Assembly (NCBI GenBank): GCA_011389765.1
Contig: JAABTT010000007.1
Span: forward strand, 1-64,000
Reading direction: 5' to 3'
Origin: Desulfohalobiaceae bacterium S24
GTDB taxonomy: Bacteria > Desulfobacterota > Desulfovibrionia > Desulfovibrionales > Desulfothermaceae
DNA length: 64,000 nt
In this document: piece after piece, positions 7,501 through 17,287 of the stretch
Layout of the letters: every line of letters begins with the position of its first letter
Position numbering within the stretch: position 1 is the first letter of the stretch
The notes under the pieces: generated by a model
The model's input: the letters and a program-made list of their open reading frames with translations, nothing else
What the model was told of the DNA's origin: nothing
Databases searched by the model: none
Position numbers and translations under genes: made by a program

Positions 7501-9312
7501 ATGACCCCTGACATGATTCTCACCGTGACTGTTCTTTGTTTTGTCATTGTACTCTTTGTCTTTGAATGGGTCCGGGTGGATGTGGTGGGCATCCTGATGA
7601 TGGTCCTGCTGCCGCTGCTGGGCCTGGTGACCGGCAAGGAGGCCTTCAGCGGATTGAGCAGCAACGCGGTCTGCTCCATCATAGCGGTGATCATCATCGG
7701 CGCCGGACTGGACAAAACCGGCGTCATGAATCAGGTCGCCTCTCCCATCATCAAATTGGCCGGGAAAAGTGAAAAGCGAATCATTGCCTTGATAGGCGGC
7801 ACAGTGGGGATCATTTCCGGCATGATGCAGAACATTGGGGCCGCGGCCCTGTTCCTGCCGGCCGTCCAGCGGATCTCCAAGAGACTCGATATTTCCAGTT
7901 CCAGGATCCTCATGCCCATGGGCTTTTGCGCCATCATCGGGGGCACTCTGACCCTGGTTGGAGCCAGTCCTACGATCCTGCTCAATGACCTGATGGTCCT
8001 GCAGGGAGAGAAACTCGAGCCCTTTGGCTTGTTCACCCAGACCCCCATCGGATTCTGCCTGCTGGCCACGGCCATCGTCTATTTCGCCCTGTTTGGAAAG
8101 CTCATTCTTCCGGCCGGCAGGGGCAAGGCGGACAAAGGGGCCTCGGATCTGCTCCTGGAAAACTATAAAGGGGTGGAAAACATCCTTGAACTCCACATCC
8201 CGAATGATTTTCACGGACCACGCACCCTGGAGGAGCTGGCCATCAGGGAGAAATTTCTGGTCACCGTGGTCGCTCTGCATCAGGCCGCAAAAAAGGAAAA
8301 AACCTTTGTCCTCCACAGCAGCGATCAGCTCAATCCAGGCGATGATCTGGCGGTGGTTGGACGTCGAGCCAATGTCAGCCAGCTGGCCAGGGAAATGGGA
8401 TGGACCTTGAAAGAATCCCTGGAGGTGTTTTCCGAAAGCCTGGCCCGAACCAATGCCGGGCTGGCGGAAACGATTGTCTCCCCGCGTTCGGAACTCGTGG
8501 GCCAGACCCTGTCGGAGGTCAGCTTCAAGGAACTCTTCGGGCTCAATCCCGTGGCTCTGCTCAAGGGAAACAAGATCTTTTACAGCGGGCTGACCCGCCT
8601 TCGGCTGGAGATGGGGGACACCCTCCTGCTCCAGGGGCCCTGGGCTCGATTTCATATCTTGAAAAATCGACCTCAACCCAGCACCCTGACCTTCAGCACG
8701 CCCTTGGAAGGCGAAATCCTGCGCCCTGAAAAATCCAAGCAGGCCCTTTTCTGGCTGGGCCTGGCCCTGTTTCAGATTATTTTTTTCAAGGTTCAGCTCT
8801 CCGTGGCCTTGATGTCCGGGGCCCTGGGCATGATCATCACCGGCGTGCTGTCCATTGACGAGGCCTATAGGGCCGTGGACTGGATGACGGTCTTCCTGCT
8901 GGCCGGTCTCATCCCGCTGGGGATTGCCTTTGAAAAAACCGGGACGGCCGCCTTTATCGCTGAAAACATCCTGACCCTTCTCGGAGATCCCTCCCCTATC
9001 CTGCTCCTGGCGGTCGTCGGTTTGTTGACCTCCTTTTTTACCCTGGTCATCTCCAATGTCGGGGCCACCGTCCTTCTGGTTCCTTTGTGCATGAACCTGA
9101 CGCTCATGGCCGGGGGGGATCCCAGGATGGCCGCACTGGTTGTCGGATTGTCCGCCTCGAATACCTTTGTTCTTCCCACGCATCAGGTCAACGCCCTGAT
9201 CATGCGGCCTGGAGGCTACCGGACCATGGATTATGCCAAGGCCGGAGCGGTCATGACCGTTTTGTTTCTGAGTGTTGAACTGACCGTGCTTTATTTCTTC
9301 TACGGAATCTGA
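7501..9312 (+). CDS. SLC13 (DASS)-family permease with two RCK_C (TrkA-C) domains
   Basis: Polytopic halves flanking two RCK_C-like segments (ELAIREKFLVTVVALHQ...; SELVGQTLSEVSFKELFGLNPVAL...); GASPTILLNDLMVL. Confidence 0.85.
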   Translation: MTPDMILTVTVLCFVIVLFVFEWVRVDVVGILMMVLLPLLGLVTGKEAFSGLSSNAVCSIIAVIIIGAGLDKTGVMNQVASPIIKLAGKSEKRIIALIGGTVGIISGMMQNIGAAALFLPAVQRISKRLDISSSRILMPMGFCAIIGGTLTLVGASPTILLNDLMVLQGEKLEPFGLFTQTPIGFCLLATAIVYFALFGKLILPAGRGKADKGASDLLLENYKGVENILELHIPNDFHGPRTLEELAIREKFLVTVVALHQAAKKEKTFVLHSSDQLNPGDDLAVVGRRANVSQLAREMGWTLKESLEVFSESLARTNAGLAETIVSPRSELVGQTLSEVSFKELFGLNPVALLKGNKIFYSGLTRLRLEMGDTLLLQGPWARFHILKNRPQPSTLTFSTPLEGEILRPEKSKQALFWLGLALFQIIFFKVQLSVALMSGALGMIITGVLSIDEAYRAVDWMTVFLLAGLIPLGIAFEKTGTAAFIAENILTLLGDPSPILLLAVVGLLTSFFTLVISNVGATVLLVPLCMNLTLMAGGDPRMAALVVGLSASNTFVLPTHQVNALIMRPGGYRTMDYAKAGAVMTVLFLSVELTVLYFFYGI

Positions 9313-9337
9313 AATTCGGCATGCCGAATTTCAGATT
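9306..9337. repeat. Perfect 32-bp palindrome overlapping permease stop codon
   Basis: AATCTGAAATTCGGCA/TGCCGAATTTCAGATT. Confidence 0.95.
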
Positions 9338-9349
9338 ATGGAGAGTTTT

Positions 9350-10201
9350 ATGGCGATCATCACCATATCCAGAGGTTGCTGCAGCCGCGGGCAAATCATC
9401 GCCCAAGCCGTTGCCCGGCAACTCAATTACACCTGCCAGGATCGGGAGATCCTGGTGGACGCCTCACAGCTTTTCGAGGTCTCGGAGAAAAAGCTGGTCA
9501 AGTCCCTGCATGACGCCCCGGGGATTATCGAACGGGTCAAAGGAGGCAAAAGAAAATATCTGAAAATGATCCAGTCCGTTCTCCTGGCCCACGCCAGCGA
9601 AGACAACCTGGTATATTCAGGCCACGCCGGGCATTTGCTCCTGCCGCCGGTTCATCACCTGCTCAAGATCAGAATCAATGTCGACCATGAGGCCAGGGTC
9701 CGATATGTGCAGGAGCGGGAGGGGTGGAACCGGGCCAAGGCCCTGGAATTCATCAAGACCGAAGACCAACACCGGGAAAACTGGACCCGGTATCTGTACA
9801 ACCAGGATTTGAACGATCCGGCCCTGTATGATATGGTCCTGCATATTGATCACCTGAACCTTGAAGATGTCGTGGAGATCATCTGTTCCACGGCCTCCCG
9901 GAAAAGTTTCGAAACCACGGCCAAATCCCGGCAATCGATTGCAGACTATGCGGTCAAAGCCCAGGTAGAGCTGGCCCTTGACGATATCTGCGAAGTGGAA
10001 GTCAGCGCCCGAGATGGGCAGGTCGGCATACGGGTCCTGGCCCCCCGAATCCGGAAAACCAATTTCATCACCCCCAAGCTTCAGAATCACCTGGATTTGA
10101 CCTACAGGGATGAGCTGCTGCAGGAGATCCTTGAGGTGACCCGGGAAATTCCCGGGGTCAAAGGGGTTGCCTGCGATATCGATCATCTCTCCTATTCATA
10201 A
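9350..10201 (+). CDS. Cytidylate kinase-like family protein
   Basis: MAIITISRGCCSRGQIIAQAVARQLNYTCQDREIL: AAK6-like P-loop start of the cytidylate kinase-like family. Confidence 0.75.
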   Translation: MAIITISRGCCSRGQIIAQAVARQLNYTCQDREILVDASQLFEVSEKKLVKSLHDAPGIIERVKGGKRKYLKMIQSVLLAHASEDNLVYSGHAGHLLLPPVHHLLKIRINVDHEARVRYVQEREGWNRAKALEFIKTEDQHRENWTRYLYNQDLNDPALYDMVLHIDHLNLEDVVEIICSTASRKSFETTAKSRQSIADYAVKAQVELALDDICEVEVSARDGQVGIRVLAPRIRKTNFITPKLQNHLDLTYRDELLQEILEVTREIPGVKGVACDIDHLSYS

Positions 10202-10227
10202 ATTGAAAATTATAACAGGGTTCACGC

Positions 10228-11691
10228 GTGAAAATACGCATCAGCATTCGCCGCAAGATCCTGCTGACCTTTGCTCTTTTTTTTCTGGTCAGTCTCCTCC
10301 TGGCTCTCTATGGATATCACAAATACCATGTCCTGAACCAAAAGATCCGCTTGGTGGAGAACAAGGAAATCCTTTTGAATTCCATCCTGGAGGCCAGGCG
10401 ATATGAAAAAAACTTCTTCATCACCCAGGAAGGCCACCATCTTGAAAAAGCCCTGCAGTATACCGAAAAGAGCACCAAGGATCTTATCCGGCTGATTGAA
10501 GGCTTCAATGAAAAGGCCCTGCCCCGCGACATCAAGCGCCAAATGGCCATTCTCAAACAATATCAGGCCTCCCTCCGCTTCCTCCTGGAAAATGACCCGA
10601 ACAGGACAGCCTCTCCCGCCCCCTCCTCCGCAAGCCGGGCCGAGGTCCTGGAAAAAACAGACAGGATTCCCAGTCTGGGCCGGGAGCTGACCATGAGCGT
10701 GGAAGCGGCCCTGCAGCAGGAGCGCACCCAGGTCAAACATCTGGTTTTCCATTCCCGGCAGTATCTTTTTGTTTTTCTGGGACTCATTGCGCTTATTGCC
10801 TGTGTGACGTTTTTGTTCCTCATTCAAAATGTGGATAAACCCTTAAAAACCATCGAAGATGCCATCAACCGGATCGTGGTCGGAGACTACCAGGATATTC
10901 CGGAAATCCGCTCCGGCGATGAGTTTGAAAAGCTGGTGGACAGTCTGAATACCATGCTTATGGAGCTGAGCCGCCGCAATAACCAACTGCTCCAGAATGA
11001 GAAGATGGCCGCCCTGGGGACCCTGACGTCCGGAGTGGCCCATGAGCTGAACAACCCATTGAACAACATCTCCACATCCCTGCAGATCATCCTGGAAGAA
11101 ATCGAGGACGGCGATATCGGCTACCAGCGGGAACTGCTTTCCGAGTCTGAAGAAGAGGTGCGACGGGCCCAGGAAATAGTCAAGGCCCTGCTCGAGTTCT
11201 CCCGGGAGACGGAATTTTCCCTGTCCCGGGAGAATGTTGCGGGATTGGTCCGGAGCACCCTCAAGCTTATTCAGGGGGAAATCCCCAGCCGGGTCCAGGT
11301 CAGCCTGGATATCCCGGAAAAGCTGAATGCGGAAATGGATACCAGGCGCATCCAGCAGGTCCTGCTCAATCTGGTGATCAACGCCTGTCATGCCATGGAG
11401 GAATCAGGAGGGGAGTTGACAATCAAGGCCTTTGAGCGGAAAGATGGCCAGGGTTTCTTTTTACAGGTCCAGGACGCCGGACACGGGATCGGACCCGCCA
11501 AACTCTCCAAGATATTTGACCCCTTTTACACCACCAAAGAGCTGGGCAAGGGCTCCGGTCTTGGCTTGTCCGTCTCCAAAGGGATTGTTGAAAGCCATAA
11601 AGGAAACATCGAGGTCTGGAGCCGGGAAGGCCAGGGGACCGTCTTTACGGTTTTTCTCCCCTATTCTCCCCGGGAATTTCAGGCGGGGTAA
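10228..11691 (+). CDS. Membrane sensor histidine kinase (helical periplasmic domain, HAMP, HisKA, HATPase_c)
   Basis: Two TMs, GVAHELNNPLNNIS H-box, GHGIGPAKLSKIFDPFYTTK, GSGLGLSVS. Confidence 0.92.
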   Translation: MKIRISIRRKILLTFALFFLVSLLLALYGYHKYHVLNQKIRLVENKEILLNSILEARRYEKNFFITQEGHHLEKALQYTEKSTKDLIRLIEGFNEKALPRDIKRQMAILKQYQASLRFLLENDPNRTASPAPSSASRAEVLEKTDRIPSLGRELTMSVEAALQQERTQVKHLVFHSRQYLFVFLGLIALIACVTFLFLIQNVDKPLKTIEDAINRIVVGDYQDIPEIRSGDEFEKLVDSLNTMLMELSRRNNQLLQNEKMAALGTLTSGVAHELNNPLNNISTSLQIILEEIEDGDIGYQRELLSESEEEVRRAQEIVKALLEFSRETEFSLSRENVAGLVRSTLKLIQGEIPSRVQVSLDIPEKLNAEMDTRRIQQVLLNLVINACHAMEESGGELTIKAFERKDGQGFFLQVQDAGHGIGPAKLSKIFDPFYTTKELGKGSGLGLSVSKGIVESHKGNIEVWSREGQGTVFTVFLPYSPREFQAG

Positions 11692-11732
11692 TTTTCGATT
11701 GCCGATTTTCGATTTCTGATTGCCGATTTTTC
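11691..11732. repeat. Heptameric tandem repeat
   Basis: ATTTTCG ATTGCCG ATTTTCG ATTTCTG ATTGCCG ATTTTTC. Confidence 0.85.
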
Positions 11733-11752
11733 AAAATTGGGAAAAGATCCTG

Positions 11753-13153
11753 ATGGATACTCTCATGAGCCGATCCACGAACCACCCCCACAAACAATGG
11801 CAGCTGCTTCTCGTGGAAGACGAGAATCTGGCCCGCCGGAATCTCGAGCATATCCTGAAAAAAGAAGGCTATGCCGTCTTTTCCACAGACAGCGGCCCCA
11901 GGGGCGTCGAACTTCTCCAGGACCGGGAATTCGACCTTGTCTTGACCGATCTCAAGCTGAAAACAGTGGACGGGATGCAGATTCTGAAAAAAAGCAAGAC
12001 TCTGTACCCGGAAACCGAAGTGATCCTGATAACCGGCTACGCCACGGTGAACTCGGCGGTGGCGGCGATGCGGGAGGGAGCCTATTTTTATCTTTCCAAA
12101 CCCTATCAGCTCGATGAAGTCCGAAAAGTCGTTGGCGAGGCCCTGATCAAGCGCGAGCTGACCCTGGAGAATAGACGGCTCAAGGCGGATTACGGCAAGG
12201 AGCTCCCCCTTGCCGGAATCATCGGCAGGAGCCGGGCCATGACCAGGGTTCTCGATCAGGTCTCCCAAGTGTCGCCGACTGATACCAATATCCTGATATT
12301 AGGGGAAAGCGGCACCGGCAAGGAACTTATCGCCAAAGCCATCCACGCTTTGAGCCCGCGGGCCGAACATCGCTTTATGGCCTTCAACTGCGGCTCTTTT
12401 ACGGAAGAACTCATGGCCAATGAACTCTTCGGCCACGAAAAAAGCGCTTACACCGGGGCGGAAAGTCTGAAGAAGGGATTGCTGGAATCGGCGGACCAGG
12501 GAACCGTCTTACTGGACGAGATCGGCGACATGCCTCTCTCCATGCAGATCAAGCTCTTGCGGGTGATCCAGGAGAAGGAACTCCTTCGAGTGGGCGGAGT
12601 GCATCCCGTAAGCGTGGATATCCGCTTTATCGCCGCCACCCACCGGGATTTGAAGCAGGAAGTCGAAGAGGATCGCTTCCGCCAGGATCTCTACTACCGG
12701 CTCAATGTAATCACCATCAGCCTGCCCCCTCTCGTGGACAGGATTGAAGACATTCCTTTGCTGGTCAATCAATTCCTGGCCCGGAAAATGAAAGTCATAA
12801 ACAAGCAGATCCGGGAAATCGCACCGGAAACCATGGACCTGCTCATGGCCTACAGCTGGCCTGGGAATGTAAGGGAACTGGAGAACGTGATCGAACGGGC
12901 AGTGACCCTGGCCAACCAGGAAGTACTCAAACCCGAATTTTTACCCGAACATATCCAGACCCTGTCCCTGGAAACCTATCGCCGCAGTGCCTCCAAAATC
13001 CCTACCCTGGAGGAGCAGGAGATCGAATACATCAGATGGGTCTTGAAAAAATACGATGGAAACAAGACCAAAGCCGCTCAAACCATGGGCATTGACCGTG
13101 TCTCCCTCTGGCGGAAAATGAAGCGGTACCGCCTGAACGGCAGCAGCGACTGA
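11753..13153 (+). CDS. Sigma-54-dependent response regulator (REC-AAA+-Fis HTH)
   Basis: DLVLTDLK receiver; GESGTGKE; SAYTGA in place of GAFTGA; GNKTKAAQTMGIDRVSLWRKMKRY HTH. Confidence 0.93.
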   Translation: MDTLMSRSTNHPHKQWQLLLVEDENLARRNLEHILKKEGYAVFSTDSGPRGVELLQDREFDLVLTDLKLKTVDGMQILKKSKTLYPETEVILITGYATVNSAVAAMREGAYFYLSKPYQLDEVRKVVGEALIKRELTLENRRLKADYGKELPLAGIIGRSRAMTRVLDQVSQVSPTDTNILILGESGTGKELIAKAIHALSPRAEHRFMAFNCGSFTEELMANELFGHEKSAYTGAESLKKGLLESADQGTVLLDEIGDMPLSMQIKLLRVIQEKELLRVGGVHPVSVDIRFIAATHRDLKQEVEEDRFRQDLYYRLNVITISLPPLVDRIEDIPLLVNQFLARKMKVINKQIREIAPETMDLLMAYSWPGNVRELENVIERAVTLANQEVLKPEFLPEHIQTLSLETYRRSASKIPTLEEQEIEYIRWVLKKYDGNKTKAAQTMGIDRVSLWRKMKRYRLNGSSD

Positions 13154-13440
13154 GATCGGCCGGAAGCCCGATCCGACCGAAATTGGCGGGGATATGGTAC
13201 TTGACCACATCAAGGACCGATCGAGATTCACGTCAATAATCATGCCCCTTTTCAACGGTATCATTCCGAACACCCAGAGAGAGATGTTTCCGTAAGTTCT
13301 TTCAGTTCGTCATCTTGAGAATACACTTCTGAATATAAGTCAGCAGACTTCCGAAGGCTTTCATATTCAATTTCCTTCTTGAAACAGTCGGACTTTTTCA
13401 TACCGGCAGGTAAGCAGGCTGTCGGACAGGAAGATATGAT

Positions 13441-13773
13441 ATGCAAATCGCGATCAAAGCCATCCTGAGCGTGGCGATTATCCTGACTGCCACGGCTATC
13501 GGAAAGCGGTTTCCGTCAGCTGCGGGCCTCATCGGGGTCATGCCACTCACCGGCGCCCTTGTACTCGTGTGGATGTATGTAGAAAACAAGGGCAACGCCG
13601 AGATCATGCAGAACTTTGCCAAGGGCGCTCTTTGGGGCATCGTGCCCAGCATCCTCTTTTTCCTTGTGGCCCTCCTATGTTTCAAGAAGCAGATGCCGCT
13701 TGCAATCGTCCTTGTATCGAGTTTTGGGATCTGGACAGCGGCGGCAGTCGTACACCAATGGATATTGAAATGA
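13441..13773 (+). CDS. Small membrane protein, DUF3147-like
   Basis: Four predicted TMs; IGKRFPSAAGLIGVMPLTGALVLVWMY. Confidence 0.6.
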   Translation: MQIAIKAILSVAIILTATAIGKRFPSAAGLIGVMPLTGALVLVWMYVENKGNAEIMQNFAKGALWGIVPSILFFLVALLCFKKQMPLAIVLVSSFGIWTAAAVVHQWILK

Positions 13774-13809
13774 GATTAACCGATAAGACACTAATCCTCC
13801 GAGCAGAGA

Positions 13810-14136
13810 ATGACGTTTCAATTTGGATCACTATTTGAGCAGATCCCTAAGGAGCTTCCTGACGAACTCGTCCAGAGTTTATGTTCTTCAGAACAGGTCA
13901 GAATTGAGCGGATCGTCTCCCGGGGGCAGGCTTCACCTGACGGTTGCTGGTACGATCAGGAGCAGTCAGAGTTTGTGCTGCTGGTATCAGGAAGCGCCGG
14001 TTTGCGGATCGAGGGGCATGACGATATTCTCGTCCTGAAACCGGGCGATTATCTGAACATCGAGGCCCATCTCAAGCATCGGGTCGAATGGACCGCTGCC
14101 GAATGTGATACGGTCTGGCTGGCCGTGCATTATTAA
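13810..14136 (+). CDS. Cupin domain protein
   Basis: FVLLVSGSAGLRIEGHDDILVLKPGDYLNIEAHLKHRVEWT. Confidence 0.8.
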   Translation: MTFQFGSLFEQIPKELPDELVQSLCSSEQVRIERIVSRGQASPDGCWYDQEQSEFVLLVSGSAGLRIEGHDDILVLKPGDYLNIEAHLKHRVEWTAAECDTVWLAVHY

Positions 14137-14168
14137 CGTCATCTCTCAATTTCTGATTACAGGATTAT

Positions 14169-15458
14169 TCATACGGTCCTCCTACAATGAGGAAACAGAT
14201 CTTCCAGAGCATTGACCAGCCGGCTGACCTCTTCTTCTGAGTTGTAATGGACCAGACTGATGCGGATGATACCGTCTTTCGGATCATCAATACTGAGACC
14301 CTCCAGGCAGCGAAGGGCATAGAAATGCCCGTTCCGGACTCCGATCTTTCTTTGAATTAGCTGGCTGACCGCATCGCCTGAACGGACCCCGTCGATGGTC
14401 AAGGCAATAGTGGCGGCCCGCTGACCGGTACGAGCCTGGTCCTGACCTATGATGCGGGCGCCTGGAATGGATTTGATGGCTGACAGGATCCGGTTGGCCT
14501 GGATTGTCTCGTGGGCGGCAAACAGATCAAAGACCCTGGCCGCTCGGGTATGGGCATCGGGCTCCGGGCTCTCGAAATGATGTTTGTCAACAGCCTGGAT
14601 GTACTCTCCAATGCCGGCCAGGGCTGCGATTTCTGCGTGCTGGGGACCGGCCGGATTGAACCTGTAATGGGGCAATTCCGAGTTGAAATAATGGCCCTGG
14701 GGTTGGAGGGTGTCCAGTACGGAGCGACGGCCCCACATGACGCCGACATGGGGTCCAAAGGTTTTATAGGTGGAGAACAGATATAGATCCAGGCCGCTTG
14801 TGTTCACATCCAGCACTTGGTGAGGAGCAAAAGAGACCCCGTCTCCTACAGCCAATGCTCCGGCTTGATGGGCCTTTTCGCAGATCAGAGCGCAATCGTT
14901 CATGGTACCAACGATGTTGGAGCACAAAGTGAAACACACCAGACGGGTTCTCTGACCGATCAAACGGTCAAGATCCTTAAGTGAGAGTTCCCCGGTCTGG
15001 GGATCGATCCGCCATTCCCTGATAACCACTCCGAATTCTTCCAATCGTCGCCAGCAGCCGATGTTGGCTTCGTGGTCCTGATTGGTGAGGACAATCTCAT
15101 CTCCTGGCTTGAGCTGAGGGCGAACAGCCTGGGCCAGGACATAAAAATTCAGGCTCGTGGACGGACCCAGGGTGAGTTCGTCCTCATCGCAATTCAAAAG
15201 ATTCGCCATGGCCTGATAGCCGGCATCCATGGCCTTGCCGGCCTGGATTGAGGATTCGAATCGTCCGTAAGGCTGCACTTTGGTCCAACTGCAAAAATGC
15301 TGAAGCCGGTCGATGACCTGTCGGGGGGCATATGAGCCGCCGGCGTTTTCAAACATAGCCCAACTGGCGGTTTCAGGAGTGTTGAAAACCGGGTATTGGG
15401 CCCGGATGAAATCAACATCAAGGGCTCCGGGTAAACGTTGCTCTGTTTGCTTGTTCAT
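14169..15458 (-). CDS. Class V aminotransferase / cysteine desulfurase-like protein
   Basis: STYKTFGPHVGVMWGR PLP-lysine context; ENAGGSYAPRQVIDRLQ. Confidence 0.85.
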   Translation of the reverse strand: MNKQTEQRLPGALDVDFIRAQYPVFNTPETASWAMFENAGGSYAPRQVIDRLQHFCSWTKVQPYGRFESSIQAGKAMDAGYQAMANLLNCDEDELTLGPSTSLNFYVLAQAVRPQLKPGDEIVLTNQDHEANIGCWRRLEEFGVVIREWRIDPQTGELSLKDLDRLIGQRTRLVCFTLCSNIVGTMNDCALICEKAHQAGALAVGDGVSFAPHQVLDVNTSGLDLYLFSTYKTFGPHVGVMWGRRSVLDTLQPQGHYFNSELPHYRFNPAGPQHAEIAALAGIGEYIQAVDKHHFESPEPDAHTRAARVFDLFAAHETIQANRILSAIKSIPGARIIGQDQARTGQRAATIALTIDGVRSGDAVSQLIQRKIGVRNGHFYALRCLEGLSIDDPKDGIIRISLVHYNSEEEVSRLVNALEDLFPHCRRTV

Positions 15459-15676
15459 ACCTATCCATCCTCAAACCTGTTTCTGTTCGTCAGACAGTCT
15501 CCATATCCAATGATCATACCAACTCCTGCGATAGGCAAAGAAGCGGGCTTTGTCAAGGCAGCACCGGAGGCTGTAAGTTTAAGACCTTGACTTTTTTTCG
15601 TTTGCGGCGTTATCTGTTCAATCACTGCTCGTAATGCCTTCCCATTCATCTCACCTGTAACAGGAGGTCCTGATCC

Positions 15677-17212
15677 ATGAAACGTCTTTTTTTGATTGTC
15701 GTCCTGGGCTGTTTCGGTCTGCTCCTGAACGGAACTGTGTGGGCCGCCGGGCCCGAAACCCTTGTGGTCGGAGTTTCTTCCGATATTCATACCCTTGATC
15801 CCAGTGTTTCCAGCGATAACTACGACTGGCGGCAGATCTATCCCTGCTATGACCGCCTGGTGGCCTACAAAGCCGGTTCGACAGAGGTCGAGCCTTCTGC
15901 TGCCGAGTCCTGGAGCGTCAATGAAGACGGTACAATCTGGACCTTCTCCATTCGGCGGGGAATCGCCTTTGACGACGGGACACCCCTGGATGCCGGGGCC
16001 GTGAAGTTCGCTTTCGAGCGGACTCTGCAGATCGGGAGAGGGCCTGCCGATAACATCGGGGCCATCGACAGCGTCGAGGTCCTGGACGATTACACGGTGC
16101 AAATCACTCTCAAAAACGCTTTTGGCCCCTTTATCCAGACCCTGGCCACTGATGCGGCCTCCATCATGAATCCGAACATAATGAAGCACGAAAAGGACGG
16201 AGACCTGGCGCAGGGCTGGCTGGCTGAAAACACCGACGGGTCCGGTCCCTTCCGCCTGGCGGAATGGACCCGGGGACAGCGGGCCGTACTGGAGGCCAAG
16301 CCGGATTACTGGGGAGGCCCGGCCCAGATCAAACAGGCCGTAATCAGGTTCATGTCTGAATCGGCAGACCGGCGTATGGCTCTGGAGCGCGGGGACATCG
16401 ACATTGCCGAAAATATCCTCATCGACCAGCTGCCGGCCCTGGAGGAGAACCCTGACGTGGAGGTCAACAAATACCCTTCGCAACTGGTGGAATATGTGTA
16501 TATCAACAACCGGAAACCTGGGCTGGATGATCCCCGGGTGCGCCAGGCCCTCTGTTTTGCCGTGGATTATGACGGCATCATACATTACGTGCTTCAGGGC
16601 CAGGGCGTGCAGATGCGTGGTCCCGTGCCCGAAGGCATGTGGGGACACAAGAAAGATCTGTTCCAGCATAAGCGCGATGTGAGCAAAGCCAAGGCTTTGC
16701 TCAAGGAGGCCGGGCAGGAAGATCTGGAATTGACCCTTATTTATTCGGAACGCAGGTCCAGCTGGGAGCAGATCGCCACCATTCTTCAGGCCAATTTCGC
16801 CGACGCCGGGATAACCCTGAACCTGGAACTGATGGCCAATCCCACCCTGCGTGACCAGGTGGACAAGGGCAATTTCGAATTGTGCCTTGGGGCCTGGAGT
16901 CCGGATTATGCCGATCCTTCCATGTTTATGAACTTCTGGTTCGACTCCGACAACTGGGGGCTGCCCGGAAACCGTTCCTTTTACAAGAACGAGCGGGTTG
17001 ATCAACTCATTCGAAAATCAGTGACCCTGAGCGACCAGGAGAAACGGGTCGAACTTTACAATCGGGCACAGGAAATCATCATGGATGAAGCGCCCTACAT
17101 ATTCCTCTATCAGGTCAAGACCATCGTGCCCATGCGCAAAAACGTCAAAGGCTACGTCTACAACCCCATGTTGGAATCCATGTATAATTTCCAGGACATC
17201 TGGAAAAAATAA
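15677..17212 (+). CDS. Peptide ABC transporter substrate-binding protein (SBP_bac_5)
   Basis: Signal peptide; LDPSVSSDNYDWRQIYPCYDRLVAY; SBP_bac_5 pattern. Confidence 0.92.
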   Translation: MKRLFLIVVLGCFGLLLNGTVWAAGPETLVVGVSSDIHTLDPSVSSDNYDWRQIYPCYDRLVAYKAGSTEVEPSAAESWSVNEDGTIWTFSIRRGIAFDDGTPLDAGAVKFAFERTLQIGRGPADNIGAIDSVEVLDDYTVQITLKNAFGPFIQTLATDAASIMNPNIMKHEKDGDLAQGWLAENTDGSGPFRLAEWTRGQRAVLEAKPDYWGGPAQIKQAVIRFMSESADRRMALERGDIDIAENILIDQLPALEENPDVEVNKYPSQLVEYVYINNRKPGLDDPRVRQALCFAVDYDGIIHYVLQGQGVQMRGPVPEGMWGHKKDLFQHKRDVSKAKALLKEAGQEDLELTLIYSERRSSWEQIATILQANFADAGITLNLELMANPTLRDQVDKGNFELCLGAWSPDYADPSMFMNFWFDSDNWGLPGNRSFYKNERVDQLIRKSVTLSDQEKRVELYNRAQEIIMDEAPYIFLYQVKTIVPMRKNVKGYVYNPMLESMYNFQDIWKK

Positions 17213-17244
17213 ACCTCCTTTCAAGGATCTTCATTACTTCGACA

Positions 17245-17277
17245 GCGGGCCGGCGGAGATCTTCACCTCCGGCCCGC
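17245..17277 (+). terminator. Intercistronic hairpin between SBP and permease genes
   Basis: GCGGGCCGG...CCGGCCCGC, no U-tract. Confidence 0.6.
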
Positions 17278-17287
17278 ACGGATATCC

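Noticed and set aside
7435-9183. 582-aa ORF on minus strand
   Set aside because: Antisense to the SLC13 permease; composition rich in G/Q/D/H typical of shadow ORFs in GC-rich DNA; no recognisable domain.
15461-17005. 514-aa ORF on minus strand
   Set aside because: Antisense to a well-supported SBP_bac_5 gene.
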